A stretch of DNA of 7,077 bases from Planctomycetia bacterium (GTDB taxonomy: Bacteria; Planctomycetota; Phycisphaerae; Phycisphaerales; SM1A02), in contig SYIB01000120.1 in NCBI GenBank assembly GCA_005798965.1, forward strand, positions 1 through 7,077, given 5' to 3'. Position 1 is the stretch's first letter; every line of letters starts with the position of its first letter. Both the position numbers and the translations under genes were made by a program. Positions 1 through 6,498 of the stretch are shown here, one piece after another. The notes under the pieces were generated by a model. It worked only from the letters and a program-made list of their open reading frames with translations. It had not been told where the DNA came from and searched no databases.

Positions 1-1937
1 AGCGGCCCCTGCTCGCGCGCCATCGTGCGCCAGAACTCCATCGAGCAGCTCGCCAGATGCCGTGACAGGACCTGTGGATCCTCAAGCGCAGCTGCGTTGG
101 CATAGCGGCCACCGAAGGCGCGCGGAGCACGCTGCGGTGCCATCGGCTCCGTGCCCCACGCCGCGGCCTTCACGGCCGGGCGCGGCGTGATGTCCGTGAC
201 CGGGTGCTTCATGCCACCGACGACGATGCCCCACACCGGGATGTCGCGGATCGCCATGGACTCGACGGCGAGCGGGCTGCGGTCGAGCACCGTGAAGTCA
301 GCGAGCTTGCCAGTGCGGATGCTCCCCACACGGTCCTCGACGCCCAGCGTGTAGGCGGCATCGATCGTGACCATCTTCAAGGCCTGCATCGCCGTCACGC
401 GCTCCCCAGCGCCGAGCACCTTGCCGCTGAAGCGGCCGATGCGATTCACCGCGATCCACATGCTCTCGAGCGGGATCGGCGGCGAGACCGGCGTGTCGGT
501 GTGCATGGCCGTCACCACGCCGGCACCGACCAGCGTGCCCAGGCGGGAGGAGAGTTCCGCGCGATCCGTGCCGAGGTACGGCACATTGAGATCGGCGCGG
601 TTGTGGAGGTAGTACGGGTTCACGCTGGCCAGGCCACCGAGCGTGGCCAGGTCGCGCGCGTTCTCCGGCGTCGAGATCCCATAGTGCTGGATGGTGAACC
701 GATGGTCGAAGCGCGGCTTCGCCTCCTGCAAGCCGCGGAGCGCACGGACGACGGCATCGACGCCCGCATTCCCGTTGGTGTGCGTGTGCAGGTGGAAGCC
801 CGCCTCCCACCACGGGCGGTAGGTGGCCACCATGTCCTCGGGCTTCGTGATCCAGAGGCCCTTTCGGCCATCGGTGTAGCCCGGCTGCTCGACGGCCATG
901 CCTAAGGGCAGGAACGCATCATCGGCAAAGAACTTCACGCCACGGAAGACGAGCTTGTCGCTGCTCGACTCCTCGAGCACGCGCACGCGAGCGGTGTCAG
1001 GCACGCCATCGGGCGTGCGCGCCACGCTAGCCGCGGTGATCGCGACGCAGCGCAAGGGCACCCGCGGATCGTGGAAGAACGACTGAAACAGCGCCGCCTC
1101 GCGCTCGACGCCGGCGATCTGGCCGAGCGCCATCTCGCTGGTGGTGGTGACGCCATGGCGCCAGCCCAGGTCCACGAGGTACTGCATGATCCCGGGCAGT
1201 TGCTCAGGCGTAAGGAGCGACTGCACCATCGGTGCCAGGAACCACGTCGCTGCGGACGTGCCCAGGAACTGCCCGTTGGGCAGCCCATCGGCGCCGACCA
1301 TCACGCCCGTAACCGCCAGTGCATCCTTGGTCACGCCGCGCTTGGCCATGGCCGCGGTGTTGGCGTAGATGAAGTGCTCCGAGGCATCCCACACGATCAG
1401 GGGCCGCTTGGCATCGATGGCATCGAGCCAGGCCGCGTCAAGGTGGCGCCCCATCGCGATGACGTCATAGCCCCAGAAGAGCGCCGGATCGCTGCTGTCC
1501 TTGGTGGCGTCACAATGTGCCACGATCGCGGCCTTCACGGCCGCAACGTCCTTCACGCCGGGGAAGCCAGGGCCATACGGACTGGGCATCGGGATGTTGG
1601 AGAGGCACGGCTGCGCGAGCGCGATCGCCCCGACGAGCGGATGGCCATGCGCCTCGATGAAGCCGGGCACGAGCACCTTGTCCTTGAAGGTCTCGTCGAT
1701 CGTGACGGTACCAGCCGAGGATGCCGTCAGCCATGGCTTGAGGTCCTCGAGCGTGCGCCCGACGGAGATGATGCGGCCATCCTGCACGGCCACGCAGGTG
1801 GCGGTGGGCCAGCCCGGATCCATCGTGATCACCTCGCGCGCGACGAAGACCGTGGTCGATGGGCGTGGTGCCTGAGCAACGGCGGGCTGCGAGGCAATGA
1901 CAGCAACGGCGATGGCAAGGACCATGCAGTCCATCAT
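1..1937 (-). CDS. Exported amidohydrolase, YtcJ-like (amidohydrolase family 3), 3' end outside window
   Basis: A metal-dependent hydrolase of the amidohydrolase superfamily, closest in style to the YtcJ / N-substituted formamide deformylase group (COG1574). The substrate cannot be told from sequence. 645 residues are visible and the frame is open at the left edge. Residues 5-23 form a hydrophobic segment ending AVAQA, a plausible signal peptidase I site, although the N-terminus lacks Lys/Arg. Family marks seen: PGFIEAHGHP with H97 and H99, GVKFFADD with K335, HLHTHTNG with H386, IQHYG with H418, and MHTDTP with D481. The catalytic domain then closes with GSIRTGKLADFTVLD and GIVVGGMKHPV near residue 580. 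At least 65 further residues follow, making it longer than the usual roughly 530-580. The start is chosen at the first ATG after the ade stop, with GGA six bases upstream; ATGs at 1934 and 1925 are also possible. It lies 30 bases downstream of ade and is probably co-transcribed with it. Family assignment is firm; function is not. Confidence 0.9.
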   Translation of the reverse strand, partial: MMDCMVLAIAVAVIASQPAVAQAPRPSTTVFVAREVITMDPGWPTATCVAVQDGRIISVGRTLEDLKPWLTASSAGTVTIDETFKDKVLVPGFIEAHGHPLVGAIALAQPCLSNIPMPSPYGPGFPGVKDVAAVKAAIVAHCDATKDSSDPALFWGYDVIAMGRHLDAAWLDAIDAKRPLIVWDASEHFIYANTAAMAKRGVTKDALAVTGVMVGADGLPNGQFLGTSAATWFLAPMVQSLLTPEQLPGIMQYLVDLGWRHGVTTTSEMALGQIAGVEREAALFQSFFHDPRVPLRCVAITAASVARTPDGVPDTARVRVLEESSSDKLVFRGVKFFADDAFLPLGMAVEQPGYTDGRKGLWITKPEDMVATYRPWWEAGFHLHTHTNGNAGVDAVVRALRGLQEAKPRFDHRFTIQHYGISTPENARDLATLGGLASVNPYYLHNRADLNVPYLGTDRAELSSRLGTLVGAGVVTAMHTDTPVSPPIPLESMWIAVNRIGRFSGKVLGAGERVTAMQALKMVTIDAAYTLGVEDRVGSIRTGKLADFTVLDRSPLAVESMAIRDIPVWGIVVGGMKHPVTDITPRPAVKAAAWGTEPMAPQRAPRAFGGRYANAAALEDPQVLSRHLASCSMEFWRTMAREQGP

Positions 1938-1967
1938 CACACATCCGACGCAGGTGAGCAAGGCGCT

Positions 1968-3611
1968 CTACGCCACGGCAGGCTCGACGAACACGAACCG
2001 CTCGCCATCGAACAACCCGCGATCGCCAAGCTTGAGCGAGGGGATCACGAGCAGCGCCATGAACCCAAGCGTCATGAACGGCGCCCGCAGCGGCGAACCG
2101 AGCGCACGCGCCGACGCCGACAGACGCTGGTAGGCCGCAGCCACCTCCTCGGCCGGCCGATCGCTCATCAATCCTGCGATCGGCAGCGGCAGCACCTCGA
2201 CCGATCCATCGCTTCCGACCACCGCCAGGCCTCCCTTGGCCTGCAGCACGGCATCCATCGCTCGGGCAAGGCTCGCACGATCGGCACCCACGCCGACGAT
2301 GTTGTGGCAATCGTGGGCGACGCTGCTGGCCAGCGCTCCCCTGCCCAGCCCAAAGCCTGCGATCAACGAGGTCGCCGCCGGTGCCGGGTCGTACCGATTG
2401 ACGACCGCAAGCAGCGCGAGGTCGCGCGATGGATCAGGCTCGATGCGGCCATCCACGCATGGCACCTGCAGGTCCTGACGGCCGGTGATCAATTGGCCAT
2501 CGCGCGCCACGATGACCCGGACGGTCGCCGTGCGCGCGCCAGTGGGTGCGCCCAGCACCAGGTCGCTTGCCTCGATGCGCCCTGCCCGGCAGCGATTGGG
2601 GGTGGCGCTGGCCCGTGGCGGCACGAGGCACCGACCGCCCTCGGCGACCAGCTCGCCGGCGATCCATGCGCGCTCGACGCGCATCGACGCGAGCGAGTCG
2701 ACGAGGACCAGGTCTGCGCGATCGCCCACCTGCAGGAGCCCGCACGGCAACCCGTAGTGGCGGATCGGATGGAGCGTCGCCGCGCGCAGCGCCGCCATCG
2801 TGGGCACGCCATGGGCGATCAGACGCGCGATGAGCCGGTCGATGTGCCCGGCGATCAGGTCATCGGGGTGCGCATCGTCGGTGCACAGCATGCACTGCCC
2901 GGGATGCTCGAGCATGATGGGCCAAAGCGCTTCGAGATTGCGTGCCGCGCTTCCCTCGCGGATCGCGATGCGCACACCCAGCGCCGCCTTCTCACGGGCC
3001 TCGTCCAGCGTGAAGCACTCGTGGTCCGTCGTGATGCCGCGTGCGAAGTACGCACGGGCCGCATCGCCCCGCACGCCGGGGGCATGACCGTCGACCTGCA
3101 TGCCACGTTGCCGCGCAGCCTCGATCTTGGCCAGCACCTGCTCGTCGCCGTGGATCGCGCCCGGCCAGTTCATCATCTCGGCCAGGTATTGCAGACCCGG
3201 GTCGTCCAGCAGCCGCGCACAGGCGGCTGCATCAAGGACGGCCCCTGCCGACTCGAACGAGGTGGCCGGCACGCACGATGGCACGCCGAACCAGCAGGTG
3301 AACGGCGAACCTGCGATCGACTCGAGCATGAAGCGGATCCCGTCCTCGCCCAGCACATTCGCGATCTCGTGCGGGTCACTCACCGAGGCCACGGTGCCGT
3401 GCCGCATCGCCGTGCGTGCGAACTCCCACGGCGACAGCATGCTGCTCTCGACATGCACGTGGGCATCGACGAGGCCTGGTACGAGCACCCCGGGCGCGAC
3501 CAGTCCATCGGCAGGCTCGATCGACTCGATACGTCCCGCGCGCACGGTGACCGTGCGCGGCTCGATCGTGCCGGCAACGACGTCGGCCACGAGGTGGGTG
3601 AGGCGGATCAT
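1968..3611 (-). CDS. ade: Adenine deaminase
   Basis: Cytoplasmic adenine deaminase (EC 3.5.4.2), which hydrolyses adenine to hypoxanthine and ammonia in purine salvage. About 547 residues, the normal length for the bacterial Ade family, with no signal peptide. Family motifs are all present and intact: DAHVHVESSM (metal ligands H51, H53), SDPHEIANVLG (79-89), DGHAPG with H176, TTDHE with H197 and E198, and TDDAHPDD (D245, D246). The C-terminal adenine deaminase domain has VAHDCHNIVGVG (about 431-442), LPIAGLMSD (475-483) and PFMTLGFMAL near the end. The start at ATG 3611 is chosen because family homology begins there (MIRLTHLVADVV). A TTG at 3641 would add ten residues but has no ribosome binding site. 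The TAG stop lies 30 bases before the exported amidohydrolase; the secreted dockerin-like gene ends 53 bases upstream. An unusual pair of inverted repeats surrounds the start. The product call is secure; only the start is uncertain. Confidence 0.95.
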   Translation of the reverse strand: MIRLTHLVADVVAGTIEPRTVTVRAGRIESIEPADGLVAPGVLVPGLVDAHVHVESSMLSPWEFARTAMRHGTVASVSDPHEIANVLGEDGIRFMLESIAGSPFTCWFGVPSCVPATSFESAGAVLDAAACARLLDDPGLQYLAEMMNWPGAIHGDEQVLAKIEAARQRGMQVDGHAPGVRGDAARAYFARGITTDHECFTLDEAREKAALGVRIAIREGSAARNLEALWPIMLEHPGQCMLCTDDAHPDDLIAGHIDRLIARLIAHGVPTMAALRAATLHPIRHYGLPCGLLQVGDRADLVLVDSLASMRVERAWIAGELVAEGGRCLVPPRASATPNRCRAGRIEASDLVLGAPTGARTATVRVIVARDGQLITGRQDLQVPCVDGRIEPDPSRDLALLAVVNRYDPAPAATSLIAGFGLGRGALASSVAHDCHNIVGVGADRASLARAMDAVLQAKGGLAVVGSDGSVEVLPLPIAGLMSDRPAEEVAAAYQRLSASARALGSPLRAPFMTLGFMALLVIPSLKLGDRGLFDGERFVFVEPAVA

Positions 3612-3636
3612 CCGTGGATGATCCGTGGGACGGATC
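3605..3636 (-). promoter_or_regulatory. Two overlapping, mutually exclusive inverted repeats at the ade start
   Basis: Read along the ade transcript, GATCCGT (3636-3630) can pair with ACGGATC (3626-3620) across a CCC loop. Alternatively, GGATCATCC (3624-3616) can pair with GGATGATCC (3613-3605), which contains the start codon ATG at 3611-3609. Both stems use bases 3620-3624, so only one can form at a time. Both are perfect matches: 7 pairs in the first, and 8 usable pairs with a CACG tetraloop in the second. The same stretch can be read as a tandem 11-base repeat with one mismatch (3607-3617 and 3618-3628), so the symmetry may have come from duplication. Regulation of translation, or an operator site, is inference; no U-run follows, so a terminator is unlikely. 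Confidence 0.35.
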
Positions 3637-3664
3637 CTCAACGCAACATCATCAAGGCCGGGGA

Positions 3665-5467
3665 TCAGCCCCAGCCACCGAGCAGGATGCCCAGGTCAGC
3701 ACCATCGGTCGTGCCGTTGCCATCGATGTCGCCAGCGGCCGTGCCCCACGCACCGAGCAGGATGCCCAGGTCGGCGCCATCGACCGCGCCGTCGTCGTTC
3801 AAGTCAGATGGATTCGACGGCGCACCCGGTCCCTGCACCGATGCGGTGACCGAGTTCGGGTTGCCGGCCGCACCGGGGCGGAAGAGCCCGATCGTCGCGC
3901 TCGCGTTGGCTGGCGCGACGTTGGCATCGAACCAGAAGTTGTAGAGCGTGGCGAAGCGCAGGGCATTGCCGTTGGCACTCACCGCGAAGTCGCCACCGCT
4001 CCAGGTGACGCTGCCGCCCGACACCGAGTTGGTCCAGTCGGTTGCCGCGTACGGATCACCCGAGTGGTAATCGATGTCCTTGAAGCCGACGTTGGTGACG
4101 GTGGCCCCAGCCGGCACCGGCACGGAGAACGAGCGCCCCGAGCGGTGCGAATTGAGGTTGTGCACCGCGTACTCGTAGCGCCACTGGCCGTTGCCCAGAT
4201 CACGCGCCTTGCTCGAGACGATGAAGCGGCCGTCGCCCTGCGCATCGGCAAAGGACTGGGTCACGGTCGGATCGCTCGTCTTCCAAGCCTCGATCGCGGC
4301 CTTCTGCTGGATCGTGGTGCCGGTGAGCGTGAGCGTGTATGCACCGCTGGAGATCGAACCCACCGTGACCTGCCGGTACGACGCATTGTTGTTGTCGTTG
4401 TTGGCTGCAGCATCCTGCGGGTGGATGTAGTGACCTTCGACGAAGTACACGGCACCGGCGTTCTGGGCCGGGTCGAGGTCGGACGCCTTCACGGTCAGGC
4501 GACGACCATAGGTCGACGGCGCCGGCGGCATGCCGACGTTGTAGGAGCCGGGGAAGGTGCCGGTGTGGGCGTTGATCTCGCTGCGCGTGCCGAGGCCAGA
4601 CTGGCCACCGTTGAGGCCCGACGAGTAGGGATCCGAGCAGCCGATGCCCAGGTAGTTGCCGGTGCTCGAGGCCTGGCAGCTGCCGCAGAGCGTGCCCTGG
4701 AGCGCCGTGAAGCCATGCTTGCCCCAGCTCATGCCGATCTGCTCGATCTTGCCGCCCTTCATGCGGTACATGTTCATGGGGATGAACGGGTGCCGGCTGT
4801 CGGGGCTGGCGAACCACTCGAGTTGCGCGTTGCCGATGTTGCAGCTCGTGGTGCCGATGGCGTACGCCATGTGGCTGACGCCATTGATCATGCCGGCGCC
4901 GTACTTCGAGATGTCGGGGATCGAGCCCACGATCACGTCAGGGCTGCCAGAGCCACCACCGCCGCCACCACCGCCGCCGGATCCGCCGGCGACGACATTC
5001 AGGTTGCCAGCACCCGCGTTCCCGCTGCCGTAGCCGCCGACCACCACGATGTAGCTCGTGCCCGCCGTGAGCGAAGCCGTGACGGTGCTCTGGTAGTTGC
5101 AGGCATCGTCGTTGCATGCCACCACACCGTTGGCGGTGTTGCAGGAGTTGAGGATGACCAGGCGTGTATCCCAGGTCGTGCCGTTGCAGGTCGAGAAGTC
5201 GTAACTCCCGGTCGTGGGCGGCGTGAAGGTCCAGTAGGCCGACTTGTAGACGGTGTGGGCACCCGAGCAGCTGCTGCTGGGCACGTTCAGGTTGACGGTG
5301 GCGCTCGTGGTGTCGAAGGCGTTGTCGCCCACCGCGAGCGTCGTGGCCGTGCCGCACGTGAACGACGGTGGCAGCACGAACATGGGGACTGCCTCGGAGT
5401 GCATCTGGCCGAGCGCCAAGGCCAGCCCGGAACCAGTCAGGACGCCCCCAAGGGTGGTGATCTTCAT
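3665..5467 (-). CDS. Large secreted protein: PPC-like domain, Gly linker, unknown core, two dockerin-like C-terminal repeats
   Basis: A 600-residue exported protein of unknown function. Residues 1 to about 26 are a signal peptide (MKITT, then a hydrophobic stretch ending HSEA). Residues about 37-160 resemble a bacterial pre-peptidase C-terminal (PPC) beta-sandwich: YWTFTPPTTGSYDFSTC, DTRLVILNSC, VACNDDAC, then ASLTAGTSYIVVVGGY. Residues 161-175 are a Gly/Ser linker with nine Gly in a row. Residues 176-550 form a core I cannot assign: PDVIVGSIPDI, AIGTTSCNIGNAQLEWF, GMSWGKHGFTALQGTLCGSC and FVEGHYIHPQDAAANNDNNN. I recall similar secreted proteins in planctomycetes and marine bacteria without a known activity. 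Residues 555-575 and 580-600 are two Asp/Asn-rich, calcium-loop, dockerin type I-like repeats, each ending WG. Ten cysteines in the mature part, including CGSC, suggest disulfides and an extracytoplasmic site. No catalytic motif was found. The gene precedes ade by 53 bases. There is no ribosome binding site before ATG 5467. Confidence 0.9.
   Translation of the reverse strand: MKITTLGGVLTGSGLALALGQMHSEAVPMFVLPPSFTCGTATTLAVGDNAFDTTSATVNLNVPSSSCSGAHTVYKSAYWTFTPPTTGSYDFSTCNGTTWDTRLVILNSCNTANGVVACNDDACNYQSTVTASLTAGTSYIVVVGGYGSGNAGAGNLNVVAGGSGGGGGGGGGSGSPDVIVGSIPDISKYGAGMINGVSHMAYAIGTTSCNIGNAQLEWFASPDSRHPFIPMNMYRMKGGKIEQIGMSWGKHGFTALQGTLCGSCQASSTGNYLGIGCSDPYSSGLNGGQSGLGTRSEINAHTGTFPGSYNVGMPPAPSTYGRRLTVKASDLDPAQNAGAVYFVEGHYIHPQDAAANNDNNNASYRQVTVGSISSGAYTLTLTGTTIQQKAAIEAWKTSDPTVTQSFADAQGDGRFIVSSKARDLGNGQWRYEYAVHNLNSHRSGRSFSVPVPAGATVTNVGFKDIDYHSGDPYAATDWTNSVSGGSVTWSGGDFAVSANGNALRFATLYNFWFDANVAPANASATIGLFRPGAAGNPNSVTASVQGPGAPSNPSDLNDDGAVDGADLGILLGAWGTAAGDIDGNGTTDGADLGILLGGWG
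3676..3772 (-). repeat. Direct DNA repeat encoding the two dockerin-like segments
   Basis: A 22-base sequence occurs identically at 3676-3697 and 3751-3772, 75 bases (25 codons) apart. It encodes the DLGILLG part of each calcium-loop repeat. Flanking bases are similar but diverged (DGADLGILL is kept, the loop residues differ). This is the usual paired-motif layout of dockerin type I domains, with enough DNA identity to suggest duplication or gene conversion. Confidence 0.7.
4952..4978 (-). repeat. Glycine-codon repeat (nine Gly) in the linker of the secreted protein
   Basis: Nine consecutive glycine codons use only GGC and GGT, in the pattern GGC GGC GGT GGT repeated twice plus one more GGC, so the DNA is a 12-base unit in two and a quarter copies. 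It encodes the flexible hinge between the PPC-like domain and the core. Such a tract can change length by slippage in whole 3- or 12-base steps without breaking the frame. Confidence 0.7.
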
Positions 5468-5474
5468 GGTGAGG

Positions 5475-5502
5475 AATCTAGCCTAAATCGGCAGCAATCC
5501 AA
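5475..5502 (-). promoter_or_regulatory. Candidate promoter for the secreted protein gene, possibly leaderless
   Basis: On the minus strand a TAGATT (5480-5475, four of six matches to TATAAT) lies 16 bases downstream of TTGGAT (5502-5497, three of six matches to TTGACA). Only seven bases separate the TAGATT from the ATG at 5467, so transcription would be expected to begin at or next to the start codon. This fits the absence of a Shine-Dalgarno sequence. The match is modest and is offered as a candidate only. Confidence 0.3.
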
Positions 5503-5646
5503 GCGGATGCAGGCCTGACCCGACTCAGTTCCGGCGCCAAGGCGGTCCAAAGGAGTGGCTGCGGGCTTCTCCCCGCTCTTTGGCTGCGGAGCCACCCACC
5601 GCGGGGTAGCGGCCGGTGCAGCCCGGCGCGGGATACCGTATGGCCG
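5503..5646. other. Rest of the divergent spacer, with short repeats and inverted repeats
   Basis: This is the remainder of the 179-base gap between two divergent genes, and no gene is seen in it. TGGCTGCGG occurs twice, at 5556-5564 and 5581-5589. GTGGCT (5555-5560) can pair with AGCCAC (5590-5595), and GCGGG (5561-5565) with CCCGC (5572-5576). A tight alternative hairpin, TGGCT-GCGG-AGCCA, spans 5581-5594. CCCG-GCG-CGGG lies at 5622-5632. These could be operators or leader structure for the pilin-like gene, but at this GC content short stems are common. I could not pick a convincing plus-strand promoter. Confidence 0.3.
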
Positions 5647-6498
5647 ATGCGGTCTTGCGGCATCCGCCATCGCGCGTTCAGCCTCGTTGAGATCCTGGTC
5701 GTGATCGGGCTCGTGGTGATTCTCTTGGGCCTGCTGATCCCCGCCATTGGCATGATCACGGCCTCGGCTCGTGCCACGCGAAGCATGTCGAACCTGCGCA
5801 GTTTCGGCACGGCCTTCGGCACCTTTGCGGCGCAGCGCAAGGATCGAATCCCATGGGAAGGCGAGAAGAACACCGCAGGCATCGCGAACAATCTCGCCGA
5901 GCCGAACTTCTGGGCCAACGCACTCGGCCCATTGATGGACTCGGATCGCTACGCGGCACTCGTCGAGGATGCGTTCCGCGAGCAGCGTGATGTCGCCAGC
6001 TGGGCGGACGCAAACACGGTGTGGGCTGATCCGACCGCGACCAGCGAGTCCGGGACGCCGTGGGAATTCGGCGAAGCGGGTCCGGAGGGAGTCAAGCGCC
6101 AGTTCTGGTTCGGTTACGTCATGAACATCCGGCTGAACAACGTGTTCCTGCAGAGACTGGGCTTGCCGGACACCGATCGCACGTTGATGAGCCACGCACA
6201 CATCAGCAAGGCGGATCGATCGATCCTCATGGTCGAACTGCGCGGGCGACCACAAGAACTGCCGCCGAACGATCCGCACGTGACGCGCAACCTCGATCGC
6301 TCGCAGTGCAGCTGGAAACGATTCGCGGCGCGGCACTTCGAGGGCGGTCACCTGCTCTTCGCGGATGGGCACGCTGAATGGGCGCTCAACCGGGACGTGA
6401 CCACGAATGCGCAGGGCAGCCGTGACCCACTCACACCCGAGGGCGACTGGAACACCGAGAAGTTCATTTTCGAACCACAGGGGCCGGCAAGGAACTGA
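5647..6498 (+). CDS. Prepilin-like protein with type IV / type II secretion N-terminus and H-X9-DG motif
   Basis: A 283-residue inner-membrane pseudopilin-like protein. The leader MRSCGIRHRA is followed by the class III cleavage site A|FSLVEI, giving a mature protein with Phe1 and Glu5 (E15 of the precursor). A hydrophobic helix follows (residues about 16-35, LVVIGLVVILLGLLIPAI). The position before the cut is Ala rather than the usual Gly, as I recall is common in planctomycete prepilins. The C-terminal part carries RHFEGGHLLFADGHAEW, an exact H-X9-DG motif (H230, D240, G241) typical of planctomycete DUF1559-type and related pseudopilins. Such proteins are thought to join type II secretion or pilus-like assemblies; the specific role here is unknown. 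ATG 5647 is the only usable start: no ATG, GTG or TTG lies in frame for at least 45 bases upstream. GGGA at 5630-5633 is 13 bases away, a poor fit. No other secretion gene is visible nearby. Confidence 0.9.
   Translation: MRSCGIRHRAFSLVEILVVIGLVVILLGLLIPAIGMITASARATRSMSNLRSFGTAFGTFAAQRKDRIPWEGEKNTAGIANNLAEPNFWANALGPLMDSDRYAALVEDAFREQRDVASWADANTVWADPTATSESGTPWEFGEAGPEGVKRQFWFGYVMNIRLNNVFLQRLGLPDTDRTLMSHAHISKADRSILMVELRGRPQELPPNDPHVTRNLDRSQCSWKRFAARHFEGGHLLFADGHAEWALNRDVTTNAQGSRDPLTPEGDWNTEKFIFEPQGPARN

Noticed and set aside
204..905. Open plus-strand frame of 233 codons
   Set aside because: It is antisense to the amidohydrolase, whose metal-binding motifs are read on the other strand here.
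3612..3664. Purine riboswitch before ade
   Set aside because: The 53-base gap is too short for a purine aptamer and shows none of its conserved core; only the competing stems remain.
1071..3944. Open plus-strand frame of 957 codons
   Set aside because: It lies antisense across ade, the amidohydrolase and the end of the secreted gene. Its product is a monotonous Arg/His/Asp-rich string without domains, as expected from the complement of GC-rich coding DNA.
3614..5518. Open plus-strand frame of 634 codons
   Set aside because: It is antisense to the secreted dockerin-like gene, whose domains are clear. The Val/Ala/Arg/His-rich product has no recognisable fold.
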